In this document: positions 26,840 to 35,964 of the stretch, piece by piece | Numbering within the stretch: the stretch's first letter is position 1 | Layout: each line of letters begins with the position of its first letter | NCBI GenBank assembly: GCA_024640315.1 | Contig: JAHEFF010000001.1 | Coordinates: forward strand, 124,001-188,000 | Length of the DNA: 64,000 nt | From: Woeseiaceae bacterium | Lineage (GTDB): Bacteria; Pseudomonadota; Gammaproteobacteria; Steroidobacterales; Woeseiaceae | Reading direction: 5' to 3' | Notes under the pieces: generated by a model | What the model saw: the letters and a program-made list of their open reading frames with translations, nothing else | What the model was told of the DNA's origin: nothing | The model's database searches: none | Translations under genes and position numbers: made by a program

Positions 26840-28246
26840 ATGAGCGACACACCGCACGACCTGGGTGGCGATACCCATATTGTGACTGAAGACGAGGCTG
26901 CTACTCCGCCTGATGCCGCTGCAATACGCAAGTTTGCGGTGCCCTCTCTTCTAGGCATCGTGACGTTTCTCACGCCCGTGCGTGTAGATGGCAACTGGAC
27001 CATCCTGATGGGCCTTATTTCGGATACGGGAAGGGATCTGGTCGGCGCCGGCATGCCCTGGATCGTCTTCGCGCTGCTATGTGTCAGCGCCATCGGCACC
27101 CTCTACGCGATTTCCATCGGCAGGAATACCCTCGTTGAGGGGTCCTTGTTTGCCCGCCTTTTTCACGTCGCTCCGATTTGGGTGGTTTTGCGTGTCGTCG
27201 GTCTGATCATGGGAACAATGACTATGTTCCAGATTGGACCTCAAATGTTCTGGGGTCCGGCGACCGGTGGCACCGTATTGAATGACCTTGCAGTCAATAT
27301 TGTGCCGATATTCCTGTTTGCCGGTCTGCTGATGCCATTCCTCACCGACTATGGATTGATGGAGTTTGTTGGCACGCTGCTGAAGCGCGTATTTCGCAAG
27401 TTGTTTACCTTGCCCGGTCGCTCGGCAATTGACGCGCTAGCGTCCTGGATGTCGTCGGCTCCTGTGGGTGTCCTGATCACGATTCAGCAATATACTTCGG
27501 GTCACTATACCGCCAGAGAGGCAGCGGTGATCGCGACCAACTTTTCCGTCGTCTCCGTGCCCTTTGCATTGCTGGTCGCGAAAACGGTCGGTGTTGATCA
27601 TCGTTTCCCGGAATATTACTTGGCGGTTGTACTCACCGGCGTCATAACAGCGATGATCATGCCGCGCATTCCGCCGTTGTCCCGTTTCAAGGACACACCG
27701 TTTGACACGCTGCACCCGTTGCGTGAAACACATGCCAGTGGCGGCGGTTCATTGATGAAAGAAGCGGTTACTCTGGCGGCGAAACGGGCCGGGACTGCCG
27801 TTCCATTGAAAGAGCAGTTCCGGATAGCGGCAGGCCATATTCTGGATATCTGGTTTGGCCTGGTGCCTGCGGTGATTGCCGTAGGCGGGGCGGGGCTGAT
27901 TATTGCCGAATACACGCCGATTCTGGGCTGGCTGACGGCACCTCTTGTACCGGTGCTTGAATTCTTCGGCTTGCCCGAAGCGAGCGCAGCGGCGCCGGCA
28001 TTGATAGCCGGATTCCTGGACATGTTCCTGCCCGCGTTGCTCGGATCCAGCATCGAATCGGAGATCACGCGGTTCGTCGTCGGTGTACTCTCGGTGACAC
28101 AGCTTATCTACATGTCTGAGATAGGCATTCTAATGATCAAGTGTGAAATTCCACTTCGGTTTTTTCACCTGGTCACGGTGTTCCTGTTACGAACGTTGAT
28201 CGGCTTACCGATCGTGATGTTGTTCGCGAATTTCGTCGTCTATTAG
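26840..28246 (+). CDS. YjiH-type membrane transporter with nucleoside-recognition (Gate) domains
   Basis: A 468-residue polytopic membrane protein after a short polar N-terminus. Regions such as FAGLLMPFLTDYGLMEFVGTLLKRVF, LPGRSAIDALASWMSSAPVG and VLSVTQLIYMSEIG are typical of YjiH / Gate-domain proteins. Members are implicated in export or uptake of nucleoside-like or peptide-derived solutes; the true substrate is not known. AGAGAAAAATAAAAA precedes ATG. It diverges from the DPP4-like gene with 93 bases between. Its stop TAG overlaps the stop of the next gene on the other strand (TTAG at 28243-28246). Confidence 0.82.
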   Translation: MSDTPHDLGGDTHIVTEDEAATPPDAAAIRKFAVPSLLGIVTFLTPVRVDGNWTILMGLISDTGRDLVGAGMPWIVFALLCVSAIGTLYAISIGRNTLVEGSLFARLFHVAPIWVVLRVVGLIMGTMTMFQIGPQMFWGPATGGTVLNDLAVNIVPIFLFAGLLMPFLTDYGLMEFVGTLLKRVFRKLFTLPGRSAIDALASWMSSAPVGVLITIQQYTSGHYTAREAAVIATNFSVVSVPFALLVAKTVGVDHRFPEYYLAVVLTGVITAMIMPRIPPLSRFKDTPFDTLHPLRETHASGGGSLMKEAVTLAAKRAGTAVPLKEQFRIAAGHILDIWFGLVPAVIAVGGAGLIIAEYTPILGWLTAPLVPVLEFFGLPEASAAAPALIAGFLDMFLPALLGSSIESEITRFVVGVLSVTQLIYMSEIGILMIKCEIPLRFFHLVTVFLLRTLIGLPIVMLFANFVVY

Positions 28247-29508
28247 TCGAATAAACCTGACCTCGCCAGTTGGCGTGCGATGCGGGTCATCTCGTGGCCG
28301 TCACCGCTTTCGTCGAACGTGCCGAAGAATGCGACCACCAGGTCTCGTGATGGCGAAATATAGAGTCCCTGGCCACCGTAACCACCTTTAAAGAAATCAC
28401 CGTCGTCCATGACGAAGTCCCATTGGTAACTGTTGTGGCGTGCAGGTTCTCCATCGATTCTGCTTGAGTCAGTCGCGCGATCGACGCGGAAAATGTCGGG
28501 GCGGCCACCGTGCTGTATTTTCTGCAGATAGGTATCGGATACAACCTGCCCTGAGCCTTGCCGGCCGCTCGGCGTGAACAACAAGCCGAATCGTGCGACG
28601 TCCCTCAATGTTGAGCTGACGCCGCCATGGACGATCGGCACGCCACGCTTCGGCGCCGTAATGACAGCGTCTGATTCCGCGCCCATTTTCTGCCAAATTT
28701 CCTGCGCCAGAAAATCGGCATAGGTCGAGCCACTAACTTCCTCGATCAGCCACCCAAGAACAAAAGTGTCGGGTGACGTGTATTCAAAGGCCTCTCCGGG
28801 TGGTCGGTGTGATTTCAGAGTTGTTACATACTCATGTGTGCTCTCGAATGTTTTATCAGTAGGACGAACCCAGCCGAGTGACGCCTCGAACTGGTAATAA
28901 CAGTGATTCGGGTTGGTATAGGAATCCTCGTCGCCCTCGAGGCAGCCTATACCGGAGGCCATGTCCAGAATATCGAGCACACGGATGCCCTCCCAGTCGG
29001 TCCCGCTTAACTCGGGGAGGTAGATTTCGATCGGACTGTTCACTTTGATTCGGCCGCGGTCCTCCAGAATGGCAACCAACGTCGCGACGAGACCCTTGGA
29101 GATGGACATGTAGTTGTGCTTGTCCTCCGGCAGCATGCGCGGATAGGACTCGAAGACAATTCGGCCGTCATGAATCACGATGGCGCCATTGACCGTCGAG
29201 TTGCCGACATACTCGGAGAGCGTCAGTTTCCCTGCGCCCGTCGTCGTCTCGAAATTTGCGACATCGTTCCGCAGGTTGAGCGGTAATTCGCGAACCGGAC
29301 CGCCACGGTCGATAATCGAGTGATTCCAGAACTCGGACATATTCAGGAACACGTACCGCATCAATGGGCCGCCCTCATCCCAGTTGTCCATGTTCCATTC
29401 TTTGTGGAATGCGTTGGACTCCTCCAGTGAATAGCCCTGGAATTCGCCCTCCGCCTGTGCGGTCGCGGCGAAAACGAGTAATGCAGAAGACAAAACAAAG
29501 TTTCTCAT
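28243..29508 (-). CDS. Exported serine hydrolase of the class C beta-lactamase / penicillin-binding fold
   Basis: ATG 29508 starts a signal peptide (MRNFVLSSALLVFAATAQA), giving 421 residues; in-frame upstream extension would enter the amidase gene. Nucleophile motif S135-I-S-K138 is seen, then YTSPDTFVLGWL as the tyrosine motif and GGYGGQGLYISP near the C-terminus as the KTG-like strand (HxG/GGG variant). By fold it is an esterase, D-amino-acid peptidase or beta-lactamase; substrate not assignable. It begins 13 bases beyond the stop codon of the upstream amidase gene (stop at 29522), so the two form one operon. Confidence 0.88.
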   Translation of the reverse strand: MRNFVLSSALLVFAATAQAEGEFQGYSLEESNAFHKEWNMDNWDEGGPLMRYVFLNMSEFWNHSIIDRGGPVRELPLNLRNDVANFETTTGAGKLTLSEYVGNSTVNGAIVIHDGRIVFESYPRMLPEDKHNYMSISKGLVATLVAILEDRGRIKVNSPIEIYLPELSGTDWEGIRVLDILDMASGIGCLEGDEDSYTNPNHCYYQFEASLGWVRPTDKTFESTHEYVTTLKSHRPPGEAFEYTSPDTFVLGWLIEEVSGSTYADFLAQEIWQKMGAESDAVITAPKRGVPIVHGGVSSTLRDVARFGLLFTPSGRQGSGQVVSDTYLQKIQHGGRPDIFRVDRATDSSRIDGEPARHNSYQWDFVMDDGDFFKGGYGGQGLYISPSRDLVVAFFGTFDESGDGHEMTRIARQLARSGLFD

Positions 29509-29521
29509 GACATTTTCTCTT

Positions 29522-31321
29522 TCAGACAAGTGGTGGCCTCTCATTTACGACGCCGAGTTCGGCCTCGAGCGCCCGGCCCACCGTGATGAGTTTGCCTTCC
29601 TCGAACAGATTTGCCCATAGGGAGACGGATCTTGGAATGCGATGCAAAGTTTCGTCCGTGTCATTCTCAGGGTGGTTGAATAACGGACGTGGCGTGATTT
29701 CCTCGAAGCCGGCCCGCAACGCGAGGCTGGGCTGGCCAGTGTAATTAGTAAGGCTGAGCATCGGCGTGCCGAAGCTTGGACCGAAAACGACATCGACAGC
29801 CGCAAAGAACTTTTGAGTGTCCTGCATCACCACCCGGCGTAACCTTTCCGCCTGCAGGTAATCAACGGCTGAAAAATAGCGTGCTTGTCTGAAGGCGTTG
29901 GGCCAGGCGTTGTCGATCTGGCGTCGAAGCAAATCGTCGCGGCCGGATAATGTCAGTTCTTCGAACGCTGCCGCAGATTCGACGTTGAGGGCGGGCGCGA
30001 TCTCGTCGACCGGGAGGTCGGGAAGGGTGATCTCGCGAATGGTCGCGCCAAGTTTGCCCAGCGCTTCGAGAGCCGCTTTGTCGGTCTCGCTGACTTCGTC
30101 CCCTTCGAACCAGCTCGGATCGTAGCCAATGGTCAGGTCGCGTACCGGTTTGCGTCCGTCGTATGCGAAGCCCATGTCGATCGATCCTGAATCATATTCG
30201 TCGTAACCATTCAGCACGCTCAGAACCATTGCGGTATCTTCGGTAAAGCGACACATCGGGCCTATCTTGTCCAGCGACCAACACAAGGCCATCGCACCCA
30301 CGCGGGATACGCGACCAAATGTCGGCCGCAAACCAGACAGCCCGTTCCGGTCGGACGGGGAGATGATTGAGCCAAGTGTTTCGGTACCGATACCGAATGA
30401 ACAAAGGCCCGCGGCCGTCGCAGAGCCTGAGCCGGCCGATGATCCGGACGCTCCTTCCTTCGGGTTCCAGGGGTTTCGCGTCTCGCCGCCGAACCACACG
30501 TCGCCCCAGGCCAGTGCGCCCAGCGTAGTTTTGCCCAGCATCACTGCGCCGGCATCCTGCAGGCGTCGCACGACAGCACCGTCACTGGTCGCAATTCGGT
30601 CCCTGTAGGGCTCGGCGCCCCAGGACGTCCGTATGCCCTTGGTGTCGAGGAGGTCCTTCACACCGTAAGGTATGCCGTGGAGCGGGCCACGAACCTGCCC
30701 GGTGGCACGTTCGCGGTCGGCCTGGTCGGCCTGTGCGCGCGCAACGTCGGGCGTTACCGTAACGAAACATTCGAGAAGTTCGCCGTAGCGCTCAATCCGT
30801 TCAAGATAAATTTCCGTGAGTTCGCGACTGGATATCTGGCCGGACGTCATCCAGCGCGCCTGCTGCTTGACCGACGCAAATGCAATACTCTCCGCGTCGC
30901 CGGGAATGGCAGCAATTTCCTCCGGAAACAACGTCAGGGTGTTTTCCTGGGCACCGTAGTCTATTCCCGGCAAACGTGGATCAAAGCTCGTCGCCGGCGC
31001 TACCGTTATCGGAATGTCCTGGTCGCGCCGCTTCTTTAAAGAGGCGATCTGTCCTGCGAAATAGCCGTCTTCGGCTTCCTCGACGGCTCCGCCCAGGATC
31101 TGGCGCCGTTCCGCCTCCGAGAATTCGATGCCAAATATCTTTTCGACCTCTGCAAGCGTTCGCTCGGTAATCCGCTCATCGAAACCGGCCCAGATATCCG
31201 CGGCCTCCGTTTCGGACTCGTTGCCCGGCGAGCAGGCTGCCAGGGCAGCGCCACCGCCACCCAACAGGGCTGCATAAAGGATTCGGCGTCGATTGAGCAT
31301 TACGGGATCTTCGGTATCCAT
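29522..31321 (-). CDS. Lipoprotein amidase of the amidase-signature family
   Basis: A 599-residue protein. RRRILYAALL then GGAALAAC puts a lipobox cysteine at C30, so it should be an outer- or inner-membrane lipoprotein; RRR may also serve Tat. The catalytic Ser-Ser-Lys set is complete: K222 in YGVKDLLDT, the serine-glycine cluster GASGSSAGSGS at 290-300, and nucleophile S318 in GTETLGSI. The enzyme hydrolyses amides to acid plus ammonia or amine. AAGGA before ATG 31321 decides this start over ATG 31300. The first ~110 mature residues are an extra helical region ahead of the core. Co-transcribed with the serine hydrolase. Confidence 0.9.
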   Translation of the reverse strand: MDTEDPVMLNRRRILYAALLGGGGAALAACSPGNESETEAADIWAGFDERITERTLAEVEKIFGIEFSEAERRQILGGAVEEAEDGYFAGQIASLKKRRDQDIPITVAPATSFDPRLPGIDYGAQENTLTLFPEEIAAIPGDAESIAFASVKQQARWMTSGQISSRELTEIYLERIERYGELLECFVTVTPDVARAQADQADRERATGQVRGPLHGIPYGVKDLLDTKGIRTSWGAEPYRDRIATSDGAVVRRLQDAGAVMLGKTTLGALAWGDVWFGGETRNPWNPKEGASGSSAGSGSATAAGLCSFGIGTETLGSIISPSDRNGLSGLRPTFGRVSRVGAMALCWSLDKIGPMCRFTEDTAMVLSVLNGYDEYDSGSIDMGFAYDGRKPVRDLTIGYDPSWFEGDEVSETDKAALEALGKLGATIREITLPDLPVDEIAPALNVESAAAFEELTLSGRDDLLRRQIDNAWPNAFRQARYFSAVDYLQAERLRRVVMQDTQKFFAAVDVVFGPSFGTPMLSLTNYTGQPSLALRAGFEEITPRPLFNHPENDTDETLHRIPRSVSLWANLFEEGKLITVGRALEAELGVVNERPPLV

Positions 31322-31360
31322 GAATTGTCCTTAAGTCTGGGTTGTCGTTTTCGTGTGCAA

Positions 31361-32224
31361 ATGGATATGCTTCTTCGGATGGATCAGTTTAACACCCCAT
31401 GGCGAGTGACTTCCGCCGCGATATATACCACGCCGACTGATTCCCGGGTCTACGGAACGCTTGATATCGACGTGACCGACGCGAAACAATTCATGAAGGA
31501 AAAGCGCGAAGCCGGGGTGAAGATCACAATGGTGCACCTGGCCACGGCCGTGCTTGCCCGGGCAGTTGCATTCGACGTACCGGAAATGAACTGCTTTATT
31601 CGCAGGGGTGGCGTGGTTGGTCGCAAACGGCTCGACGTCATGGTGCCGGTGGCCATGGGCGGCGAAGGAGTCACATCCGTCATAGTGCGGGATGCTCATG
31701 CACGAACAGTGACCTCGATCGCAGAGGAGATCAGCGGTAAAGCGCAGCGTGCGAGGGCTGGCGAGGAAACCAAAGCAGCGCAAAACAAATATTTGTTGAA
31801 TCGAATTCCGTGGCCGCTGCGCCGGCCGGTTTTCCGGTTTCTCAAATGGATTACGGTCGATATGGGAGTGGAGATTAAGGCGCTGGGTCTCTCCGCGAAT
31901 AGTTTCGGTTCATTCGTGGTTTCGGATATTGGCAGCCACGGACTGGCGACAGGAATGACCTCGCTGATGCCGGCGGCCAAGGTTCCCGCCGTTATTGTGC
32001 TGGGCAAAGTTGAGGAGAAGCCGGTCGTAAGGAATGGCGAGATCGTGATCCGCACGATTCTTCCTTTGACGGGGACGTTCGATCACCGCATCGTTGATGG
32101 CGCGCAGATCGGAAAACTGGCGCGCGGTATCAAACGAAATTTCCGAAAACCCGAATGGCTTGACGAAATTCCGGCAAAGGAGCTGGAACTGTGTATTTTC
32201 GAACCCGCAGAAGAACATCATTAG
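31361..32224 (+). CDS. Stand-alone E2-like (2-oxoacid dehydrogenase acyltransferase catalytic domain) protein
   Basis: From ATG 31361 (or 31379; no good ribosome site before either) the protein is about 287 residues, all in the CoA-dependent acyltransferase fold. RLDVMVPVAMGG, SIAEEISGKA and the active-site TFDHRIVDGAQIG with H242 match PF00198. No lipoyl domain and no E1-binding domain precede it, and E1 or E3 genes are absent. Related proteins could acyl-transfer between CoA and another carrier, as chloramphenicol acetyltransferase does. Substrate unknown. It diverges from the amidase gene across roughly 40 bases. Confidence 0.75.
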   Translation: MDMLLRMDQFNTPWRVTSAAIYTTPTDSRVYGTLDIDVTDAKQFMKEKREAGVKITMVHLATAVLARAVAFDVPEMNCFIRRGGVVGRKRLDVMVPVAMGGEGVTSVIVRDAHARTVTSIAEEISGKAQRARAGEETKAAQNKYLLNRIPWPLRRPVFRFLKWITVDMGVEIKALGLSANSFGSFVVSDIGSHGLATGMTSLMPAAKVPAVIVLGKVEEKPVVRNGEIVIRTILPLTGTFDHRIVDGAQIGKLARGIKRNFRKPEWLDEIPAKELELCIFEPAEEHH

Positions 32225-32242
32225 CTGAACAGGAATAGCAGA

Positions 32243-33685
32243 ATGCAATTTAAGATTTTCAACAGAATTCGCTTCGCCATGCTGGCAATTCCGGCTGTTT
32301 TCGTGCTCGCAAGTACGAATGTATTCGGACAGGAAGTGGTAGAAGGCCCCAAACCTGCGTGGAGCAGTCTGTCCGATAGCGAGCGACGCGACGTATTGGC
32401 ATTTGCTGAGGACTACAAGGACTTCATGAGCAGGGCAAAGACCGAGCTGAGTTTCGTCAGCGAAGCGGTCCGAATTGCGAGAGATGCCGGTTTTCGCCAG
32501 CTGACGCCTGCCAGCGATATGCGCCCCGGCGCGCGCTACTATGATGTCAATCGTGACCGCACCCTGACGCTGATCGTTGTCGGTTCAAATGAAATGACAA
32601 GTGGCTTCCGGGTCGTCGGTGCGCATGTTGATTCACCACGGCTCGAACTCAAAGGACGGCCCCTGTACGAGGCGGAAGGGTTTGCTCTGTTTCAAACCTA
32701 CCGTCATGGCGGGATCAAGAATTATCAGTGGGTAAACATTCCGCTGGCACTTGTCGGGCACGTTGACAAGAAGGACGGCACTCGTGTGCCCGTTTCGGTC
32801 GGACTGGATGATGACGATCCGATCTTTATCATCCCGGATCTGTCGCCTCACGTAGACCACGATTATCGTGAACGCTTGAATCGTGACGTGATCATGGGAG
32901 AGGAAATGGACCCGATCATTGCGTCCATACCGAACGAAGAAAATTCTATTTCAGATGCCGTGCTGTCTTATCTGGCAAGCGAATACGGAATTGAAGAAGA
33001 AGACCTGGTCTCGGCCGAACTGGCCATTGTGCCGGCGATGGCTCCGCGCGACGTCGGATTCGACCGTAGCCTGATGGCGGTTTACGGTCAGGACGACAAG
33101 CTTTCGTCGTTTACGGCGCTACGGGCAATCATGGAGCAGGGCACACCGGCCCAAACTTCCCTGGCATTTCTTGTCGACAACGAGGAAGTTGGCAATGTGA
33201 ACAATACCGGTTCGAACTCGGACTACCTGGTCGACCTGATGAGTGAGCTGATCTTCAGGCAGCAAAATGGCGAGTACAACGATATGGATTTGCGGCGTGC
33301 CCTGAAAAATACCAGGGTCGTGTCATCAGATGTAAATCCGGGAGTACACCCTACCTACCCCGCAGTCTGGGAGGCGGGTAATGCCCCACGACTTGGCTTT
33401 GGAGTGAATCTCAAGCTTTACGGCGGAGGCTTCAACGCTAACTCGGAATACATCGCCTGGAATCGTGCTTACCTGGATGATGCGGGTGTCGCCTGGCAGA
33501 CGGCAACCTATAAGGGAAGGGCATCCGGAGGAACGATCGGCAACTCACTTTCCCGGCGAAATATGGAAGTGATCGATTACGGCATTCCGTTGCTCTCTAT
33601 TCACTCGACTTATGCAGTCAGCTCGAAAGTCGATGTGCACATGCTCTATCGAGCCATGAACGCCTTCTACCAGTACGACGATTAA
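32243..33685 (+). CDS. Exported M18-family aminopeptidase
   Basis: A 480-residue protein with an evident signal peptide (RFAMLAIPAVFVLASTNVFG, then QEVV). The M18 metal and catalytic motifs are all there: GAHVDSPRLELKG, VDNEEVGNVNNTGSNS, SSDVNPGVHP and LLSIHSTY near the end. M18 enzymes release N-terminal acidic or neutral residues with two metal ions and form large dodecamers; most bacterial and eukaryotic ones are cytoplasmic, so the export signal is unusual. It follows the E2-like gene by 18 bases, so the pair is probably an operon. Confidence 0.9.
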   Translation: MQFKIFNRIRFAMLAIPAVFVLASTNVFGQEVVEGPKPAWSSLSDSERRDVLAFAEDYKDFMSRAKTELSFVSEAVRIARDAGFRQLTPASDMRPGARYYDVNRDRTLTLIVVGSNEMTSGFRVVGAHVDSPRLELKGRPLYEAEGFALFQTYRHGGIKNYQWVNIPLALVGHVDKKDGTRVPVSVGLDDDDPIFIIPDLSPHVDHDYRERLNRDVIMGEEMDPIIASIPNEENSISDAVLSYLASEYGIEEEDLVSAELAIVPAMAPRDVGFDRSLMAVYGQDDKLSSFTALRAIMEQGTPAQTSLAFLVDNEEVGNVNNTGSNSDYLVDLMSELIFRQQNGEYNDMDLRRALKNTRVVSSDVNPGVHPTYPAVWEAGNAPRLGFGVNLKLYGGGFNANSEYIAWNRAYLDDAGVAWQTATYKGRASGGTIGNSLSRRNMEVIDYGIPLLSIHSTYAVSSKVDVHMLYRAMNAFYQYDD

Positions 33686-33722
33686 AGCGGCCCTGGTCGG
33701 GTATTCAGGTAACGAGCATGTG

Positions 33723-34382
33723 CTACCAGGGGAGGGTATAGCCCTCGGCATGCCGAAATTCGCCACTGCTCGCCAGGCTCAGTTCATCGAGCCTGGCGAT
33801 AAGGCCTCTGGCAGAATCCGCTGGTGACACCCCGGTACCGCCGGTCATGTCGGTTGCCACCAGTCCAGGGTGCAGGAGAAGTACAGCAATGCCTTTCGGT
33901 GACAAGTCATGGTGCAGGTTGACGCCGACCATGTTTGCAGCGGTTTTTGAGCACCGGTAGCCGTAGTTATTGCCAGAACCGTTGTCTTCGATCGAGCCAA
34001 CGCGACTCGTCACGATTGCGACTTTAGAGCCCGAATGTAAATTGCCGAGAAGTGCGCGCGTCACTCGGAGCGGACCGATCGTGTTGATCCGATACTGCTC
34101 AAGCATGTTGTCGAAGTCGACGGTTTCCAGTGAATCTGACCTGAGAATCCCGGCGTTGTTGACGAGGACGTCGATAGCTTGATTTCCCAGCGCCTCTGCC
34201 AACCGGGAAACGCCAGCGTCTTCACCAACATCCACTCCGTCAATGATCCGGATGCCAATGGGCCGAAGTTCGTCGCTGGCAGTGCGGCAAGCGCCGATGA
34301 CATCGTCGCCGCGTTCATGCAGCTGCCGACAAAGTTCAAGTCCGATGCCGCGATTGCAGCCTGTGATTAGTACCGTTGCCAT
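33723..34382 (-). CDS. Short-chain dehydrogenase/reductase
   Basis: A 219-residue classical SDR. Cofactor motif TGCNRGIG at 7-14, VNNAG at 74-78, S130 in RVGSIEDN, and the catalytic pair Y142/K146 in YRCSK. It oxidises or reduces a carbonyl or alcohol with NAD(P); substrate not assignable. The length matches small sniffer/CsgA-like SDRs. Cytoplasmic. Its stop is 11 bases from the upstream M20 gene start side (34394), so it lies downstream of that peptidase on the same strand and is likely co-transcribed. Confidence 0.9.
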   Translation of the reverse strand: MATVLITGCNRGIGLELCRQLHERGDDVIGACRTASDELRPIGIRIIDGVDVGEDAGVSRLAEALGNQAIDVLVNNAGILRSDSLETVDFDNMLEQYRINTIGPLRVTRALLGNLHSGSKVAIVTSRVGSIEDNGSGNNYGYRCSKTAANMVGVNLHHDLSPKGIAVLLLHPGLVATDMTGGTGVSPADSARGLIARLDELSLASSGEFRHAEGYTLPW

Positions 34383-34393
34383 GCCGCTCTCCG

Positions 34394-35854
34394 CTATTTT
34401 ATGTCTTCGCGCGATAAGTTCCTGGTCAGGCGATACAGAAATTCCTGGCCTTCAAAATAGGACTCGATCCGGATCCGCTCATTCTGGCCGTGTGCACGAA
34501 CGTCATCGATATCGCCAAACAGACCCGAGACTCCATACACCGGGATGCCGGCTATTCGCAAGTACAGACCATCCGTCGCGCCGGTACTCATAGTTGGAAT
34601 GACCGGCACACCCGGCCACATGTCCTCCGTGATTGCCTCAATCGCACCCAGAACTTCCGGTGTTAGCGGCGAGGGCGGCGACGGTTGCGCAGGAGCGGCC
34701 CTTGTAATCGATATCTTGTCGTTGCCGATGACCGTCTCGAGCGTGTCATGCACGGCATCTATCGATTCACCAGGGAGGACGCGGCAATTCACAGTCGCTT
34801 GTGCTCGCTGCGGAAGTGCATTATCGGCGTGGCCTGCGTCGAGCCTCGTTGCGACACAGGTCGTACGCAATCGTGAGTTGTAATAGGGCGTGCCCTCCAG
34901 GTATGCAATTGCAGACGGGTCGGGTGGATTCTGCAACACGCCACGCATCGCTTCCGCGAGTTCGCCTTCTTCAAGGTTGGCGGATCTCTCGAAAAACAAT
35001 TGTGTTACTTCGTTCAGGCTTACCGGAAAGTTATAGTTACGGATTCGGACCAGCGCATCGGCCAGGTGATAAATTGCGTTGTCCTTGACGGGGAGCGAAC
35101 TGTGGCCGCCGGGGTTGGTGGTCTCGAGAATGAATGTCTGGTAAACCTTCTCGCTTGCCTGAACAGCATTGGCGACATGAATGCCGTCTTTCATTGCGCC
35201 GCCACCACCCTCGTTGAGGGCATACTCGGCATCAATAAGCTCCGGATGGTTTTGCAGCAACCAGTCCACGCCGTTATGCGGCCCGCTTTCTTCGTCAGCT
35301 GTCAGTGCAACGATAATGTCGCGGTCGGGCTGGAATCCCTCTTCTTTCATACGGATCAGGTTGGCGATGTGAATAGCCGCTTCATCCTTGTCGTCCGTTG
35401 TGCCTCGGCCGTAGTAATAGCCATCCTCCTCGATGAACGTGAATGGTGGAAGTGTCCAGTCGGCAGGGTCGGCGGCAACCACGTCAATATGTGCAAGAAG
35501 TAATAGTGGTTTGCGTCCTGAATCGCGGCCCCGATAACGCGCAACGAGGTTCCCTTTTTTGTCGACCGGACCGAGGACCTGGACATCCTCGGGCGGAAAG
35601 CCGGCGGCGAGCAGGCGGTCGGCCATGGCCTGGGCTGCCGCCGTGTTGTCACCCGTGGCATCGGTCGTGTCGATCTCGATCAGTTCCTGCAGCAGATCTC
35701 GTGCCAATTGTTGATGAGGCAGCAGGCCTGGGTCATTCCGGGCGGGCGCTGATGCAGTCGGCGGAGGGGCCGCCGGTTCAGACGCGTCCTGTCCACATCC
35801 GGCTAAAAGGAAACCAAAAACAAAGACGTATGGCGCGCCGAATTTCATCCACAT
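34394..35854 (-). CDS. M20-family metallopeptidase lipoprotein
   Basis: A 486-residue protein. FGFLLAGC gives a lipobox with C20, then a Pro/Ala-rich tether. Zinc ligands of M20 peptidases are seen in LLAHIDVV, GRGTTDDKD and ADEESGPHNG, plus later ATDGLYLR. The insert dimerisation domain spans the middle. It should cleave dipeptides or N-acyl amino acids while anchored to the envelope. It is transcribed away from the propeller protein at 35965, leaving about 110 bases with promoters. The SDR gene follows it. Confidence 0.9.
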   Translation of the reverse strand: MWMKFGAPYVFVFGFLLAGCGQDASEPAAPPPTASAPARNDPGLLPHQQLARDLLQELIEIDTTDATGDNTAAAQAMADRLLAAGFPPEDVQVLGPVDKKGNLVARYRGRDSGRKPLLLLAHIDVVAADPADWTLPPFTFIEEDGYYYGRGTTDDKDEAAIHIANLIRMKEEGFQPDRDIIVALTADEESGPHNGVDWLLQNHPELIDAEYALNEGGGGAMKDGIHVANAVQASEKVYQTFILETTNPGGHSSLPVKDNAIYHLADALVRIRNYNFPVSLNEVTQLFFERSANLEEGELAEAMRGVLQNPPDPSAIAYLEGTPYYNSRLRTTCVATRLDAGHADNALPQRAQATVNCRVLPGESIDAVHDTLETVIGNDKISITRAAPAQPSPPSPLTPEVLGAIEAITEDMWPGVPVIPTMSTGATDGLYLRIAGIPVYGVSGLFGDIDDVRAHGQNERIRIESYFEGQEFLYRLTRNLSREDIK

Positions 35855-35964
35855 TAGTATTCTCCCGATTGTCAGGCAGCGAAGATTACGGCATATCGCG
35901 TGGCTTGACGACAGATAAGTAGTAAAGTTACACGGAGAAGAAAAACTAAAAAGGGGGGCTAGTC

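Noticed and set aside
35905..35933. Possible sigma-70 promoter (TTGACG, 17-base spacer) before the propeller gene
   Set aside because: The -10 hexamer TTACAC is poor, so only the -35 part is convincing.
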